The translations under genes were made by a program, and so were the position numbers. A stretch of DNA of 64,000 bases, taken from positions 1 to 64,000 of the forward strand of contig JAYMGJ010000243.1 in the NCBI GenBank assembly GCA_037178675.1, given 5' to 3'. The stretch's first letter is position 1. Each line of letters opens with the position of its first letter. The notes beneath the pieces were generated by a model. It searched no databases and was not told where the DNA came from. It worked only from the letters and a program-made list of their open reading frames with translations. Source of the stretch: Scleroderma bovista (taxonomy: Eukaryota; Basidiomycota; Agaricomycetes; Boletales; Sclerodermataceae). Shown here in pieces: positions 47,494 to 59,216 of the stretch.

Positions 47494-50400
47494 ATGTCTA
47501 CGATAGAGAATGGCGCGGCACCCGTTGTTCTTCCTCCCCAGCCTCAACCCGCAGTCGCGGATGTCATATCAGACAGTCTCTCAAACCTCGCTCTCCAAGG
47601 CCACGACCTTCCCAAAGAACCTTCCCTCCAACCGCAAAACGACCCTACACCTCGACCTCTTATAATGTATTCTCGTTCTCAGCTTCTCTTTCTCCACAAA
47701 TCTCCTTTAGTCAAGATTCCAAATGGCATGCCAGCATTCAAAGACTGGTTTGGGTATGCGGGCCTTACCCTCAACAGTGTAACGCTCACCGTCGGTTTCA
47801 AGGACCGAAAGCGACCAGAGTAACGCCAAGAAAGATTCCGAGGTTTCCACACCTCCTGGCAATTCTCGTGATAGGCGGTGAGTGTACGGTGTCTCACAAT
47901 CGAGTTCTTCTGCTCACGTGCTATCTCAGATTCCGCCGAGATGCAGAGGATGGCGGTATGTGTTGCCTTGAACTATAACATGTTTGCCTGACTCTTCGAA
48001 GCTCCGTCCCGACCATCTTTTCGCGGCACTGCGATCACTCAGCCATCACAAATGGGCAACTTCAAACACCAATCCATCCGTACTGCAAACCATGACCGCG
48101 AACGAGATGTTGACAGAGAAGCGGATCGCGACTCCAAAGTCAAGGATGGAAACGAGCGATTGCGCAATGTTGGTTTTTTTTTTTTCGCCTTCAATCACAA
48201 TCTGAAGCTATTAATCTACTGCTTCTCAGTTGTCCGACAAGTACGACCGGGACCGGCGTGCAATCTCATCCATATCTCAATTACGTCCAAAAGATCGCGA
48301 CCCTGCTCCACATCTCCCCAATTCTGGTTCGCGAGTCACTTCCCAAGGGCAGCAGTCATCGAGTGGTCGTTCGACTGATGCTCGTGAACCTTCGAAGAAG
48401 AAGGATGGCGAATCTTCGGAAGATTGGAGAAGAGGTAGGTTGTTTGTACGACACCACTCGTTATTATCTTCATTCCATTTTTGTCCAGGAACTGAGTCTT
48501 CTCGTGCTGGAAGGGAGCGTAAGCATCCTTGGTTGTTATCTGCTTTGGGATATTATTGAATTCTGGCAGGTCCCGAGAACTCGCGCAAGGAACGTGAGGA
48601 TCGTGACCGTGATCGCGAACGCCCCCGCTCAAGGGTGCGGGATTCTTCTAGAACGCGGCGAGACGGCTCATTGAGCAGGCGTGAACGAGACGGTGATCGT
48701 GACCGACGCCCCGACCGTGAGGATCGACTTGGAGATGGGCTGGTAGGTTATCGGAGGGATAGGGATGACCGCGACAGGGAATCTGAAGTGGACGACCCCA
48801 GACGTTGGAGAGACGACGGCAAAAGAGACGAGCGCATGGCCGCCAGACGTGACCGGGAAAGGGAGCGTGAGGGTGGGTCACGTGATCGCCTGCGTGAGAG
48901 ATCTACCTGGGACGCCGGGGAACGTTCTGACAGACGCCGGGCAGCTGATGACCGCGAGGTGCGAAACAAAAAAGCAAATGGTCGGGACCGGAGGACTGGA
49001 GAAGATGTCAAAGATCGTGAGGAGCGCAAGGATCGGGAACGCGAGAAAGAACCCGCATGGATGGACACCTATATACCAAGCAACAGCGGGACCGGGTTTG
49101 ATATGCAACGTCCCAACGGCGAACTCGACGGTATCCAAGCGTTCAAGAAAGAACTCCGAGAAAAAGAAAGGAACCAGTTGTTGTCTTCCAATGATGGTGG
49201 TCCTTCACCCGACCCTCTGTCCAAGGCAGATTTACCTATCTCAACTGTGGACGGCCAGCTGGATGAAATCCAACTCTTCAAGTTGATGATGAAGCGAGAA
49301 GAGGAGAAGCGAAAGGCGGAATCCCCCCTAGCTTCGTCCCCATCTGGTACTCAGAACATCTCAGAGGGTATACTATCGCATAACGACGATGCTCGCGTGC
49401 AAGGTATGGTTCTTTATTCAACAGGTATCTACTACTTCAGCTTGATCTTTTGGTAGACAAGAACGAAATTGGAGTCCACATGTTGTCTCTATCAACATTG
49501 TCAAAGCAAGGCAGTTCTTTAAGTACTCGACCACCAGAAGCATCTGATTCGTTTAAACCTCCGCCTCCTCATGGCACTACCTCACCCTCATCTTCCGTCG
49601 TTACTCATCCCAGTGCATACGAACCTGAACCACATGATACTTTGAAGTCCAGATTCTGTCAAACCCCTTGTGGCTCTGATTTGTCAGCAATCCACGAAAC
49701 TACGAAGCCGTCTATGGATATTCCTGCAGGCTCAACCCAGGGTAACCTTAGCACGGGATCCAGGCTACTCGCATTAGCGTCGCGACCCCCACATAACTCC
49801 GCTAGGCAAAGCCCGATATCGTTTTCACAGAAGAGTGGCCACATCGGCATGGGTGTGCCTGTTGGCGCTGGGGGGAATTATGTTCAGGCTCTGGGTGAAA
49901 CTGCTGCTCAAGGACCAGGACCAGCCGAGTCTTTTCGGGCTCATGATGGATTCTATCCGTTCGATGAGCGTCGTGACAGAGGTTCTCAAGTCTCTTCATC
50001 GGATGCAGGATTCCACACTCTTGCATTTACTGGAGAACAATCCTTGTCCCAGGCGATCTCCGAACAAGCGTCGCTGTCGGAGCTAGGAGTTGGCGTTCCT
50101 GGAAACGTCCCTGGACAATCTTTGGACTGCGTGAACACCGGTGTCGCTGCTGCGAAGGGCAGCCGGTTTGCCAAGTTCTTTGACGGGAAGGGCAGAGAGG
50201 CACAAGCTTCGGTAGCTTCGAAGGGTGGAATGGGCAATTTAGGACCCTTACCGCCGACTGGTGGGCAGAAAGTGGAGATGGGAGGCTTGAATCCATCTGG
50301 GAATGCAGACGCTAGAACTATGGAGGATATTTTCGCGATGCTGAGCAACTCCGCTCATGTAAGCCGTTGACTCGCAGTGCACCGCTCACTTTAACGTTTT

Positions 50401-51327
50401 CCACAGGCACACCGGCTTAACAGTGCTTCGGACGTGGCCAACTTTGATCACCTCGGTTCGCATTCTGGCAATCTTCACCCGTTGCAGACTCCTCAACTGA
50501 ACCAGCCGCTTTCTGGACATGGCCGTCTAGATTCACTGTACGATAGTCGTTTGGACGACAGAAATTTTGTGCCGGATGGTATGGTACCTGGCCTTCGGCC
50601 TACGCCGCCTTCTCGGGGGCGCCACTTGTTCTCGGATATTGCAGATGATCCCGCCCAATTCAGTGTGCAACGAGGCTCTGCGCAAATGTACCAGGGTGGC
50701 ATGACATCTATGCACCTGCAGCACGGCAATGTGGGAAGACCAGTGCAAGCACCTCCGTTCCGTGGTGGACCGTCTCCAAACCCTCTCGCTACAGCCCAAC
50801 GATTGCCGCCGGGTTTAGCTAATCTCGGGGGACGACCTCCTCATGATCCGAGCCAATTCATGAATTCTTCCATGGGTATTGCGAATGGTGGCATCCCGAG
50901 CGGTCTGCATGGCAATGTGCCAGGTCAGCAAGCGTTTGGCAACTATCCGCAAAGTGCTGGGGTGGGGTTCGGGGGTGGGCCACAGTTACGTCTGCCCCAC
51001 CCGACGGCACACCAGCTGCAGAGCTCGCTTGGGCACAATGCATTACAAGGGCTCGTTCATCCTAGCAATTTGGGGACGAGTCAAGGGCAGGTGCTTGGTC
51101 TTGCAGGTGCTGGTGGTCTGCGAGGACCTAATGGTGCGTTCGGACAGGGACCTCAGATGCAGCCGCCACAGATGGGGTTGAGACACCACCAGGTGCAGCA
51201 ACAAGTGCCTCCGCATATGTTGCCTCATCACTTCCAGCAGCAGCAAGGACTGGGTGGTGGTAGCAGTCAGCCTGCACACGATTTGATGGCGTTGTTGATG
51301 AGTGGCTCTCGCCGACCTGCCGAGTAA
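47494..51327 (+). CDS. 4E-T/CUP-like eIF4E-binding protein
   Basis: About eight exons, ~1,050 residues, largely disordered. Residue ~59 starts YSRSQLLFLHKSPLVKIP, a canonical YxxxxLL eIF4E-binding motif. A long Arg/Asp/Glu repeat region follows (dipeptides RD, RE, DR) with EKEPAWMDTYIPSNSGTGF, then FKKELREKERNQLL. Further on are GSRFAKFFDGKGREAQ and NADARTMEDIFAMLSNSAH, and a Gln/Pro/Gly-rich tail ending AHDLMALLMSGSRRPAE. The order eIF4E motif, charged region, EPxW, RFxxxF and helical DIxxML block parallels animal 4E-T, which links eIF4E to mRNA repression and decay bodies. The first intron is fixed by phase (WFG joined to TESDQSNAKK). The homology is inference from motif order. Confidence 0.7.
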
Positions 51328-52979
51328 ATGGATGGGTTCTTCGTTTGCGAGATTGATTCCTACTTACCTATTTTGTGCGATTTTGTTATCGAAGACGCTG
51401 GGCACGTTGACGATACGACTTCATTCGTTTGTTCGCCTTTTGCTGACATCGACTCCCGATTGTATATACTGTCGTTGCTACTAGGTGACGTTTAGCAACC
51501 TTGTAGTACTGCGAAGTGGGATCGGATGTGGATCTGCTCAACGCGTCAGGGTCCCATGTGTAATGGGGTTTTTCTACTCGGTCGCAGATAGACGCTGTCG
51601 CTGTCACCAAGGATATTTGGGAACAATCTGGGCGGGGTGTGATACGATGTGATTGATGGGAAATGGATGCTCCCCCGTCTCTGGGCTGCGGTCTACCGTA
51701 TGTACATGCACATATCCTGCTAGTGTGGGCGCACGGCGGAGGGGGCGACAGCGGACGGGTGGGTGGGAAGGACGGGCGAGCGGTGACATAAGGGCGAGGA
51801 CCTCACTGCCTGCAGGCATGCAACGTGTTGGTCGCACTGCCAAATCCGAATGCACTCAATAATTTTCGCCGGGAATCGTAAAGAAGGGGCCGACAGCTCA
51901 AGCTTACCCTCTCCTTCCTCTGCTCTGCGAGGTCGACCATCTCTCTCTCTCTCTCTCTCTCTCGTCCACCCACCCACCATCGACAAAGCATAAGCCTCGC
52001 TCGTGGTACACCATTAAGTTGGAGTCGATCGGTTGCGCTGCATCCCCACCACATCCAACCCACCAGTCTTTCCTTTCACCAGTCTCTCCCTTCTTCCACC
52101 CTATTTTCTCTTCTTAATATCCCCCCCCCCCGTCTGTCGTTACCTACTGTTCCCAGCGCACCAAGTCGATCGGCTGTGAGTCGGGCCGTGCACGACAACC
52201 ACCGATACGGTCACTGATATGAGGGTCGTTACAGCGAGCTTTGATTTCCCCACATACCGCAGTGCGTAGCCACTTCCAGCTCGGCGTCTGTGCCCCTTCT
52301 CACTCGACGCCGATCCCACAGCCAGCTAACATTAACCCAGTACTTGTAAGTCATGTTCCTACCAATCGACGTCATGGGTCCTGCACGTCGTAAAACGTGG
52401 ACCGTGGGAACCCGCCCGATAAATTGGCCTCGGGCAATCGATTGAAGCGCACTCAGAGGTCGAAGCTGCACTCACGTCACGATCTCAGCACATCCGAGGG
52501 TTTCGCTCTCGACTGCAGCCGCTTTTGACAGTGTTCTGCTGTCGTTATGTAGATCGATTTTTTCCATCCTTATCCCCGACTTTCTGCCCATGTTAATTTC
52601 GCTCAAATTTCCTTTTCTAATCTCACCTTTTATAATGATAACCCCCGCCCCTGCCCAGTCGTAGGTCGACTGCCTGCCTGTCTTTTCTCTCTTGCTACCC
52701 CCACACCTTCTCTTTCACGATCCCCACGCTGACCACGACCCCCAGTTCCCGTCCTCTCCACGCCACACACATCCCCCCCGTGCTCGTCCCCCTGCGCCCG
52801 AAAGTGTATTGCATGTCCCTTGTAGTAGTAAGTATTTCGTCATCCCCATCTATCCGGCCATTATCCCCCGCATGCCACCTGCTATCCTCTTTGCTATATG
52901 TGCTAACCTGCTCCCTTCGCAGTCCAATATCGGTCGAACGTCCTCATAGATCGATACCCCGCCACCGACGAATCAAGCC
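51328..52979. promoter_or_regulatory. Long pyrimidine-rich upstream region and leader of the G1 cyclin gene
   Basis: The 1.65 kb between the 4E-T-like gene and the cyclin has no supported protein gene. It becomes strongly C/T-rich downstream of about 51.9 kb. It contains an 11-C run at about 52121-52131 and an ACGCGT at 51541-51546. A good intron candidate lies at 52828-52922 (GTAAGT donor, GCTAAC branch, CGCAG acceptor). Short upstream ORFs occur at 52590-52664 (24 codons) and at 52812 (13 codons if the intron is removed). The transcription start is unknown. Confidence 0.55.
51941..51963. repeat. (CT)n dinucleotide microsatellite
   Basis: An uninterrupted 23-nt CT repeat lies upstream of the G1 cyclin gene within a wider pyrimidine-rich stretch. 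Confidence 0.95.
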
Positions 52980-54342
52980 ATGAAGGACATCTCCCTGTCG
53001 TCTTATCGAACCTCCCGCAACGTCGCCTATCCCAAGAAACGCCCATCCCCCCATGGCATCTCCAAATCCCACAAGACTCCCGTCCTCGCGCCCCCACCCC
53101 TCGGCCGAAAATCCCCCCACTCCACAAAGGCCGCCTTTCTCCAGCAGCGGCAACGCGAAGCACATATTTCCGCTCTGCGGCGTCAGGGAGTATTGATAGA
53201 AGAGGAGTACCGTGAAGACATCCGGCTTTACATGCATGAAATGGAGGTCCGTCCATTCTTAGCTTGCTATTGTTTCTCCCTTATTGACGTGGGTCCCGTG
53301 GCTGTACCAGAGATACACCATGTCTTCCTCGCAGTCAATGGATCAGCAACCCGAGATCCGATGGCATATGCGTCCTTGCCTCGTCGACTTCCTTGTCGAG
53401 ATTCACTTCGCCTTCCGTCTGCGTCCCGAAACGCTCTATCTCACCCTCAACATCGTCGATCGCTATGTGTCGCGTCGCATCGTGTACATCAAACATTACC
53501 AACTCGTTGGTTGCGCCGCCCTTTGGATCGCTGCCAAGTTCGAGGACGCGAAAGAGCGCGTTCCCACCGTACAGGAGCTCGCTCAAATTTGTCGTGAAAC
53601 ATACGACGAATCAGCCTTCATCCAGATGGAGGGACACGTCCTTGCCACCATACAGTGGACCCTAGGTCACCCAACGGCCGAAGCATGGCTCAGACTAATG
53701 TGTTGCGACCCCTTCGTCGAAGAAGACAAGGTCCAACACGTCGCCCGCTTCCTTATGGAGATAACACTCTTTTACCGGGAATTCGTCACATTCACGCCGT
53801 CGTCGATCGCCCTCGGTGCCCTCACTCTTGCACGATTCCTCTGTGGTAAACCTCGCCGCATATTCGAAGAAACCATGGAATGTCGGGAGATTGTCGAGCT
53901 CTTGGACAATCGACTCTCCATCCGTGTCAATGATCTCTCCGAAACCTTGGTGAAGAAATATTCGTACGCGTTTTACTCCAAGGCGGCGACGTTCGTTCTC
54001 CAGTTTTATGTCCAAGGCGGCCGATTCTCTTGGTACCAGATCGTACCGTTTCCCGTCACACCTACGCGTTCTCCTGTCTCTGGTACAAGCACCCCGATGT
54101 CGGACACCTCTGATGACTTTCCGCTCACGCCAACGAGTCCCCTCTCGTTCTCGTCGGATCCTTTCCCCAGTTCTCTGTCGTCTGACGATGACAAAGAGAA
54201 CTTGCCGACGTTTGAGCCTGTCATCAATAAGCACCGGCTAGAGGAGCCCCCTGATCATTACCTTCCCCACGAATACCTCACACTCAGTCGGCCCGCACTA
54301 CACAATTTGAATGGCTCTCCTCGGGTGGCCGCTGTATCGTAG
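52980..54342 (+). CDS. CLN1: G1 cyclin, CLN type
   Basis: Two coding exons, intron about 53248-53312. A basic N-terminus (SSYRTSRNVAYPKKRPSP) precedes YREDIRLYMHEMERYTMSSS. The cyclin box reads RWHMRPCLVDFLVEIHFAFR, RPETLYLTLNIVDRYVSRRI, KHYQLVGCAALWIAAKFEDA and VPTVQELAQICRETYDESAF, then MEGHVLATIQWTLGHPTAEA. A second fold half has FREFVTFTPSS-like text (YREFVTFTPSSIALGALTLA). The C-terminal ~110 residues are Ser/Thr/Pro-rich (TPTRSPVSGTSTPMSDTSDD), a PEST-like tail with several S/T-P sites, as expected of an unstable G1 cyclin. It resembles Cln1 of Cryptococcus and Ustilago. No destruction box is apparent in the short N-terminus, which argues against a B-type mitotic cyclin. Confidence 0.85.
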
Positions 54343-55719
54343 AGGACACCGCGCCCCTCTCCGAAGCGCCGAAAAAGTTTCTACACATTCAAAATGTAAT
54401 ATTATCACACATGGCTCAGCTACTCTGCGCACTTGTCTTTGCAACTCAATCATCCATGCATCACCCTTCTTTGCAATAATCTTGTCACAGTTCCACCACC
54501 GTCGGACCCCAAACAAGGGGAGAGCGTGTCTGCACTCGGTTTGCCAAACGCTGCATGCTCCACGTTCACTTCTTTATTCGGGGGGCCATCGTCACCGACA
54601 TTACTCGTAATCGAAGCACACTCATTCTGAACCCTGTTCTTCCTATGCATACATCTCCGTCATTGTCTCTTCCATTCCTGCGCAACTATTTCCCTCGTGA
54701 CGAGGTCGACAGAATACAGATTACACTGGCTTCCATGTTTATCGCATTTGTTCTATATTATTCTTCACTTTATCATTGTCGGCCGTTTGGCTCGTTGCGC
54801 AGTGGTTTCTACCTCTTTTTTGCGTGGTCGCGGCCACTTTCAACTGTCCCTAGGTTTAGTTGGTTTTTTTTTTTTTTTTTCCGTACCCTGTTACACATCC
54901 CACGTTGTCATTGTTTGCAGCCATCCTCGCATCTCCCTACCTGCAATCGAACTGTCCTTTACAATACCTCCTGTAATTCCAGTGGCCTCTGAAATTGAGA
55001 ATCCTTGATTGAACCCTGTGTATATCTTTGCACAGCCGGTGCGATCCTTACGACAAAATAAAGGCGCCCGGTCTGTAGTGGGTCCCAAACGAAACTGCTA
55101 GTGTCGTGACCCAACTATATACTTACCGTGATGCACCATATCTCCATTCGTCTGCAATAACCATTCGTATCAAGGGTCGCTGTCCTTGCAGACGATAAAG
55201 GCATCACTCGGCCTTGGTACAGTGTCTTGATCCATCTGATTCAAGGCCCTTCCCCCCCCGCAGGTATCGTCGACCTTTGGATTCGCAGTCTCGAACAAGA
55301 CAGAGGACTACAAGGACCGCAACCTCGCACTGGGATCTCCGGTGAGTATTAGCGTCACCACTAGTAGACTTTGAAGTGATCCGGCGCGGAGCACCACGCG
55401 ATTAGCACGTGTTGGCAGCTGTGACGTCACTCACCAGCCAGTGGTGTTGCCGCTACTAGCAAGTGCTAGTCGTGCGTGGGAGGCCGTGGCACTGCGCACT
55501 CGTCCATAGCCTGAGTGCCCGCCCACCACCAGCTCTCGTTCTCCTCATCGCGTGGTGCCCTTTGACAGCACGCATTCTCGCAACCCCCCCCTCTCTCCTC
55601 CTCCGCTCCTTTGCCAGCCGTTTACCTGACGTTTACCAGCGGTCTCACTAGCCACCTATCCGCACTCGCCATCCTGGCTGCATTGCGAAACCCCATCCCA
55701 GATCGCCATCACAATCATC
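54343..55719. other. Intergenic region, 1.4 kb
   Basis: The 3' side of the cyclin gene and promoter of the next gene. It contains a T17 run at 54864-54880 and a CACGTG-related, C-rich stretch nearer 55.4-55.6 kb. Open stretches (longest ~145 codons at 54555-54992) have no protein-like features. No RNA gene was recognised. Confidence 0.5.
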
Positions 55720-58255
55720 ATGCAGCCAGCGCCTTCCGACTCTGGCTTCGTCCCAAGGAAAGAGTTCATTCGCGACCAACGCACCATTTCCGATTTCGCC
55801 CTCTTGACCGTCTCTGGCTCTTGTTTCATCCGCCTCTACTCCTTCCCCTTCGATGTCATCGTCGACCTCCGTCGTCTCTTCGACCATTTCTACCTCAATG
55901 CTGCTTCCCGTGAGGACCCCTCCCAGAAGCTTTGCGAATTCCAGCTTCATGGAAAGCCTTGGGCCTCCCCAAAGAGCGCACGTACCGAACGCATTCTTCT
56001 CGACATCCTCGCTGTCATTTACAAGCATGGGTATACTATTGTGTCCACCATTAACTATGGTCGCGAGCGCGACGATCGCTTAGCCATCTCCTTCTCCCGG
56101 CCATCGGCCTCTCTGGCGCTCCCACCTCATTCCCCCATCCCCGCTGGCTCTGGGAGCAATTTGTCTCATACCACCCCAAAGAACGAACGGAAGATGCCAT
56201 TTGCCATCTCCTTTGTCTCCAGCACCACCATGCGGGTCATCAACCCTCCGTTGAACTCTACCCCAGCCATATTACAAGCAGTCCGCGCATCATGGCCCCG
56301 CGGTGTCGTGTCCGAGAGGAAAGTCGCTGATGTAGTGTATGAATTCAAACTTAAGGGTTATAGTTGTGTGTATCCTCACGTCTCTTCTTGGTCTCTCTAT
56401 CGACTATGTCCCTCTAGGGTTCAACGAAGATACATTTGCAACCGACTCCCTCCAGCAAATTCTTTCTCTCCTGTCCTCTCTGGATGCCCACGCTTGTTCC
56501 ATGATCGCATCTCTATCCTTCATCGGTCACTCGCGAGTAAAGGATTTATGGATCTTCATCGGGCCAAGTTCTTCCGACTCCTACGACCAGTACTGGCCAG
56601 ATTCCCCCGTTAGCCAGAACGGCTCCATGCTCGACCTCCGTCGTTCCAACCGCACGTCTACCCCTGACCAAACGTCGAATCCTGATACCGGTGTTATACC
56701 ATCCTCACTTCACAGGCGGGTTGCAACCGTTCCCCAGCACCCTACACATGGATTTCTACCCTCAGGTCCCCATCACCATCGAGCGGCTACGGAAACCAAC
56801 CTTTTCCATCCCCCTTATTCATCGACACCGCCACTTGGAAACCCACGCATCGTTCCTGGCAATGGTGTGCGCAAACCCGCTCCAAGGGCACAGCTACCAG
56901 TCTCCGTTGACTTGGACGCGCAGGACGAGGAGGATCACGGGCATTATCGCACTTCCTTAGCTTCTGCTGTTCCGAGTGGTTGCGAAAACATGACAGGTAT
57001 CGGGTCGCTCAATCGGAACAGATTCAACCCCAATGCTCACCAACCAGATATCTTGGGTACAACAGGGCCACCTGACGATGACGATGACGAGACCGTTCAC
57101 CCACATGAAGAAAACGGTTTACGTCGGATAAGTGCTCCACGTCCTACGTCAATGCGTTCCAAGGCACCGCCCCCGCTTACATCGCAACTTCACGACCCTC
57201 CTCGCATATCTTTACCTTCCAATAATGAATCCGTGCCGGGTACATCTCAGGCACAAGGCTCCGTCCCTCTCGCTGAGAACCCACCACTTCTTAGCCCAGG
57301 AATGTTCCGCATTCGAGATTCCGCATTTTCAGCCAATTCGATCGGTACTACGGGTTCATGTGAGGTTCCTATCAAATGGTCCGGTTTGGGTCGACCTGAG
57401 GGAATAGGGTGTATAGAGGAAGAGCCGGACCAGTATCATGAGGATCCGGTACCACGGCTTGCTTCCCCCGCCCCCGCATTACCTGGGGCGTGGACAATAC
57501 CAGCTGAGGAACTACCTGTGCAAAATGGTGAGGCTTCTCGCGGTGCAGACAAGGGTACCGCTCGTCTGCAACATAGCAGGAACCCGGATAGGTCTGTGCA
57601 TGATGTAGATGCCCGGGTTGCGTCGCCGGAGCTGGTCCATGAGGAGAACGTGCGTAAGAGCGAGGCTGGATTAATAGGGATGATGCCGCCGCATCAATCT
57701 CAATCACGGCCGGGCCCCTCTCCTCTCCCGCGACCGTCGAAAGAGAGCCTCGTGAGGACCAAACATGGTTCGTATGATTCGCCAGCATCGCCAACTAAGA
57801 CTGGGAGTCGAAGTGGAAGTACTGATCGTTGGGTCCTTGTTAACCTTGAGGGGAAAGACCATTTGGGACATCCGTCTTCCCCGCTGGCAAGCCCCACGAT
57901 ACCACAGACGGGGGATCGGTGCCGGAAGCCCTCGACGAATGCCATAGACAAAGCGCTGGGACCATCTCCAGCAAAAGCTGTCGCTGTCGTTGGTGCCAAG
58001 GAAGGCAAGGACAAAGCAGGGGGATCAGGTTTACGACGTTTGTGGTCATTTTCGCGTCCGGGAAAAGGGGCAGACGAAGTGAACAGCAACACGCAACTCT
58101 CGACAAGCCGGTCTCATGAGCTCAGTCCCAATGGCCACCACGAACGAGGCGCATCACGTCCAGGACGTTTTCGAAGAACCAAGCTCAGTCGTCATTTTGG
58201 CCCATCCGAGTCCCCCGAGAAACCCCCAGACAGAGTACGCGTTAAGCTTGATTAA
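55720..58255 (+). CDS. Conserved-looking protein with an apparently duplicated N-terminal domain
   Basis: Two exons, intron about 56366-56418, ~825 residues. The first ~300 residues are ordered and look like two related units. Unit one has IRLYSFPFDVIVDLRRLFDH, CEFQLHGKPW (residue ~72), LLDILAVIYKHGYTIVSTIN and RLAISFSRP. Unit two has MRVINPPLNSTPAILQAVRA, YEFKLKGYSW (residue ~207, split by the intron), LQQILSLLSSLDAHACSMIA and DLWIFIGP. The remaining ~500 residues are low-complexity, Ser/Pro/Arg-rich and presumably disordered, ending in a basic segment (RPGRFRRTKLSRHFGP). I do not recognise a named family. The quality of the ordered part and the matching phase at the intron support a real gene. 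Confidence 0.75.
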
Positions 58256-59216
58256 TTTTTCGCTCCTTGTTTCGTTCTCTCTTTTTTTTTCTTCTCAATC
58301 CACGTTGTAAATCATGATCAGGTCTGCAATTTGCTGTCACCAAGGATGCCCACTATCTTTCGCACTTACTACTCAGTCGTTTTCTATTAATCGTGTTTCT
58401 TACGTCTGCCTTTTTTCACCGGGTGATAGACGATAATCTGACGGCACGCACACTTGCCAGAAGCTCTTTGGAGCCATGTATGAACAGAATCTTTTCTTAA
58501 ACACTGGATTGTTTGGACGCGTTTCACCCACGTGAGGAAAGGAAAATCAGCACGTGACTGTTAGATGCATGACATGGATTCTGAACGGAACGAATGATTC
58601 GTGGAGGGGGAACGTTTGAACATGCGTCAAAGAAAAAGAGTTTGAAAGCTACACCTATCTGTGCTAACACCGACAAGAATGACTGATGGCAGAGGGCAGA
58701 GTGAGTCAACAAATGCACAGGCTGCTCCGACGCGGAATGGCAATCCTAGGAGCGCTTCGGGTTACTCGGTATCGCCATCCCATGGGTGTGTTATCTGGGA
58801 CGCCTAGTATGGCCTTTGGTGAGCTGGCAGGACTTGATAATGCGAGCGTGTGGTCGACACGATAGGTGGATGAGGGATTGGTGGGGGTCGCCGCGGCGAT
58901 GCCTTGCTGAGCAACAGCGAACGATTACCACTGTGGGACATCATGGCTGCTAGATCGAGGACGACGAACGGTCCTTAGACGTGTGATTTGCTGCACGGTT
59001 AGCTAGGCAGGAAAGTCGAGAGGATGAGGAAAGTTGTGTGCCAGTGGCGTCTCCTGTACGGAGGCAAAGGTTGGAAAAAATGCACAGGGACAGGTATAGC
59101 GGCTACACGCCTTCGTTTCCTCCCTAATAGCCACCCGCGTTGTCAGTCCCTTTTCATACCCACATCCCATCCCACCATCCCATCCTCGTCCCTCGCTCCT
59201 CCCTCTCTATTCCACC
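58256..59216. other. Intergenic region, about 960 bp
   Basis: The 3' side of the preceding gene and promoter of ITC1. No gene, repeat or RNA gene was recognised. CACGTG E-box-like hexamer variants (cacgtga) occur at about 58530 and 58551. Confidence 0.5.

Noticed and set aside
48748..49068. Minus-strand Ser/Arg-rich open frame resembling an SR protein
   Set aside because: It is the antisense of the RD/RE-rich repeat region of the 4E-T-like gene, which always yields Ser/Arg-rich complements.
51720..52063. Minus-strand RERERERE-containing open frames upstream of the G1 cyclin
   Set aside because: The Arg-Glu runs come from translating the (CT)n microsatellite on the opposite strand.
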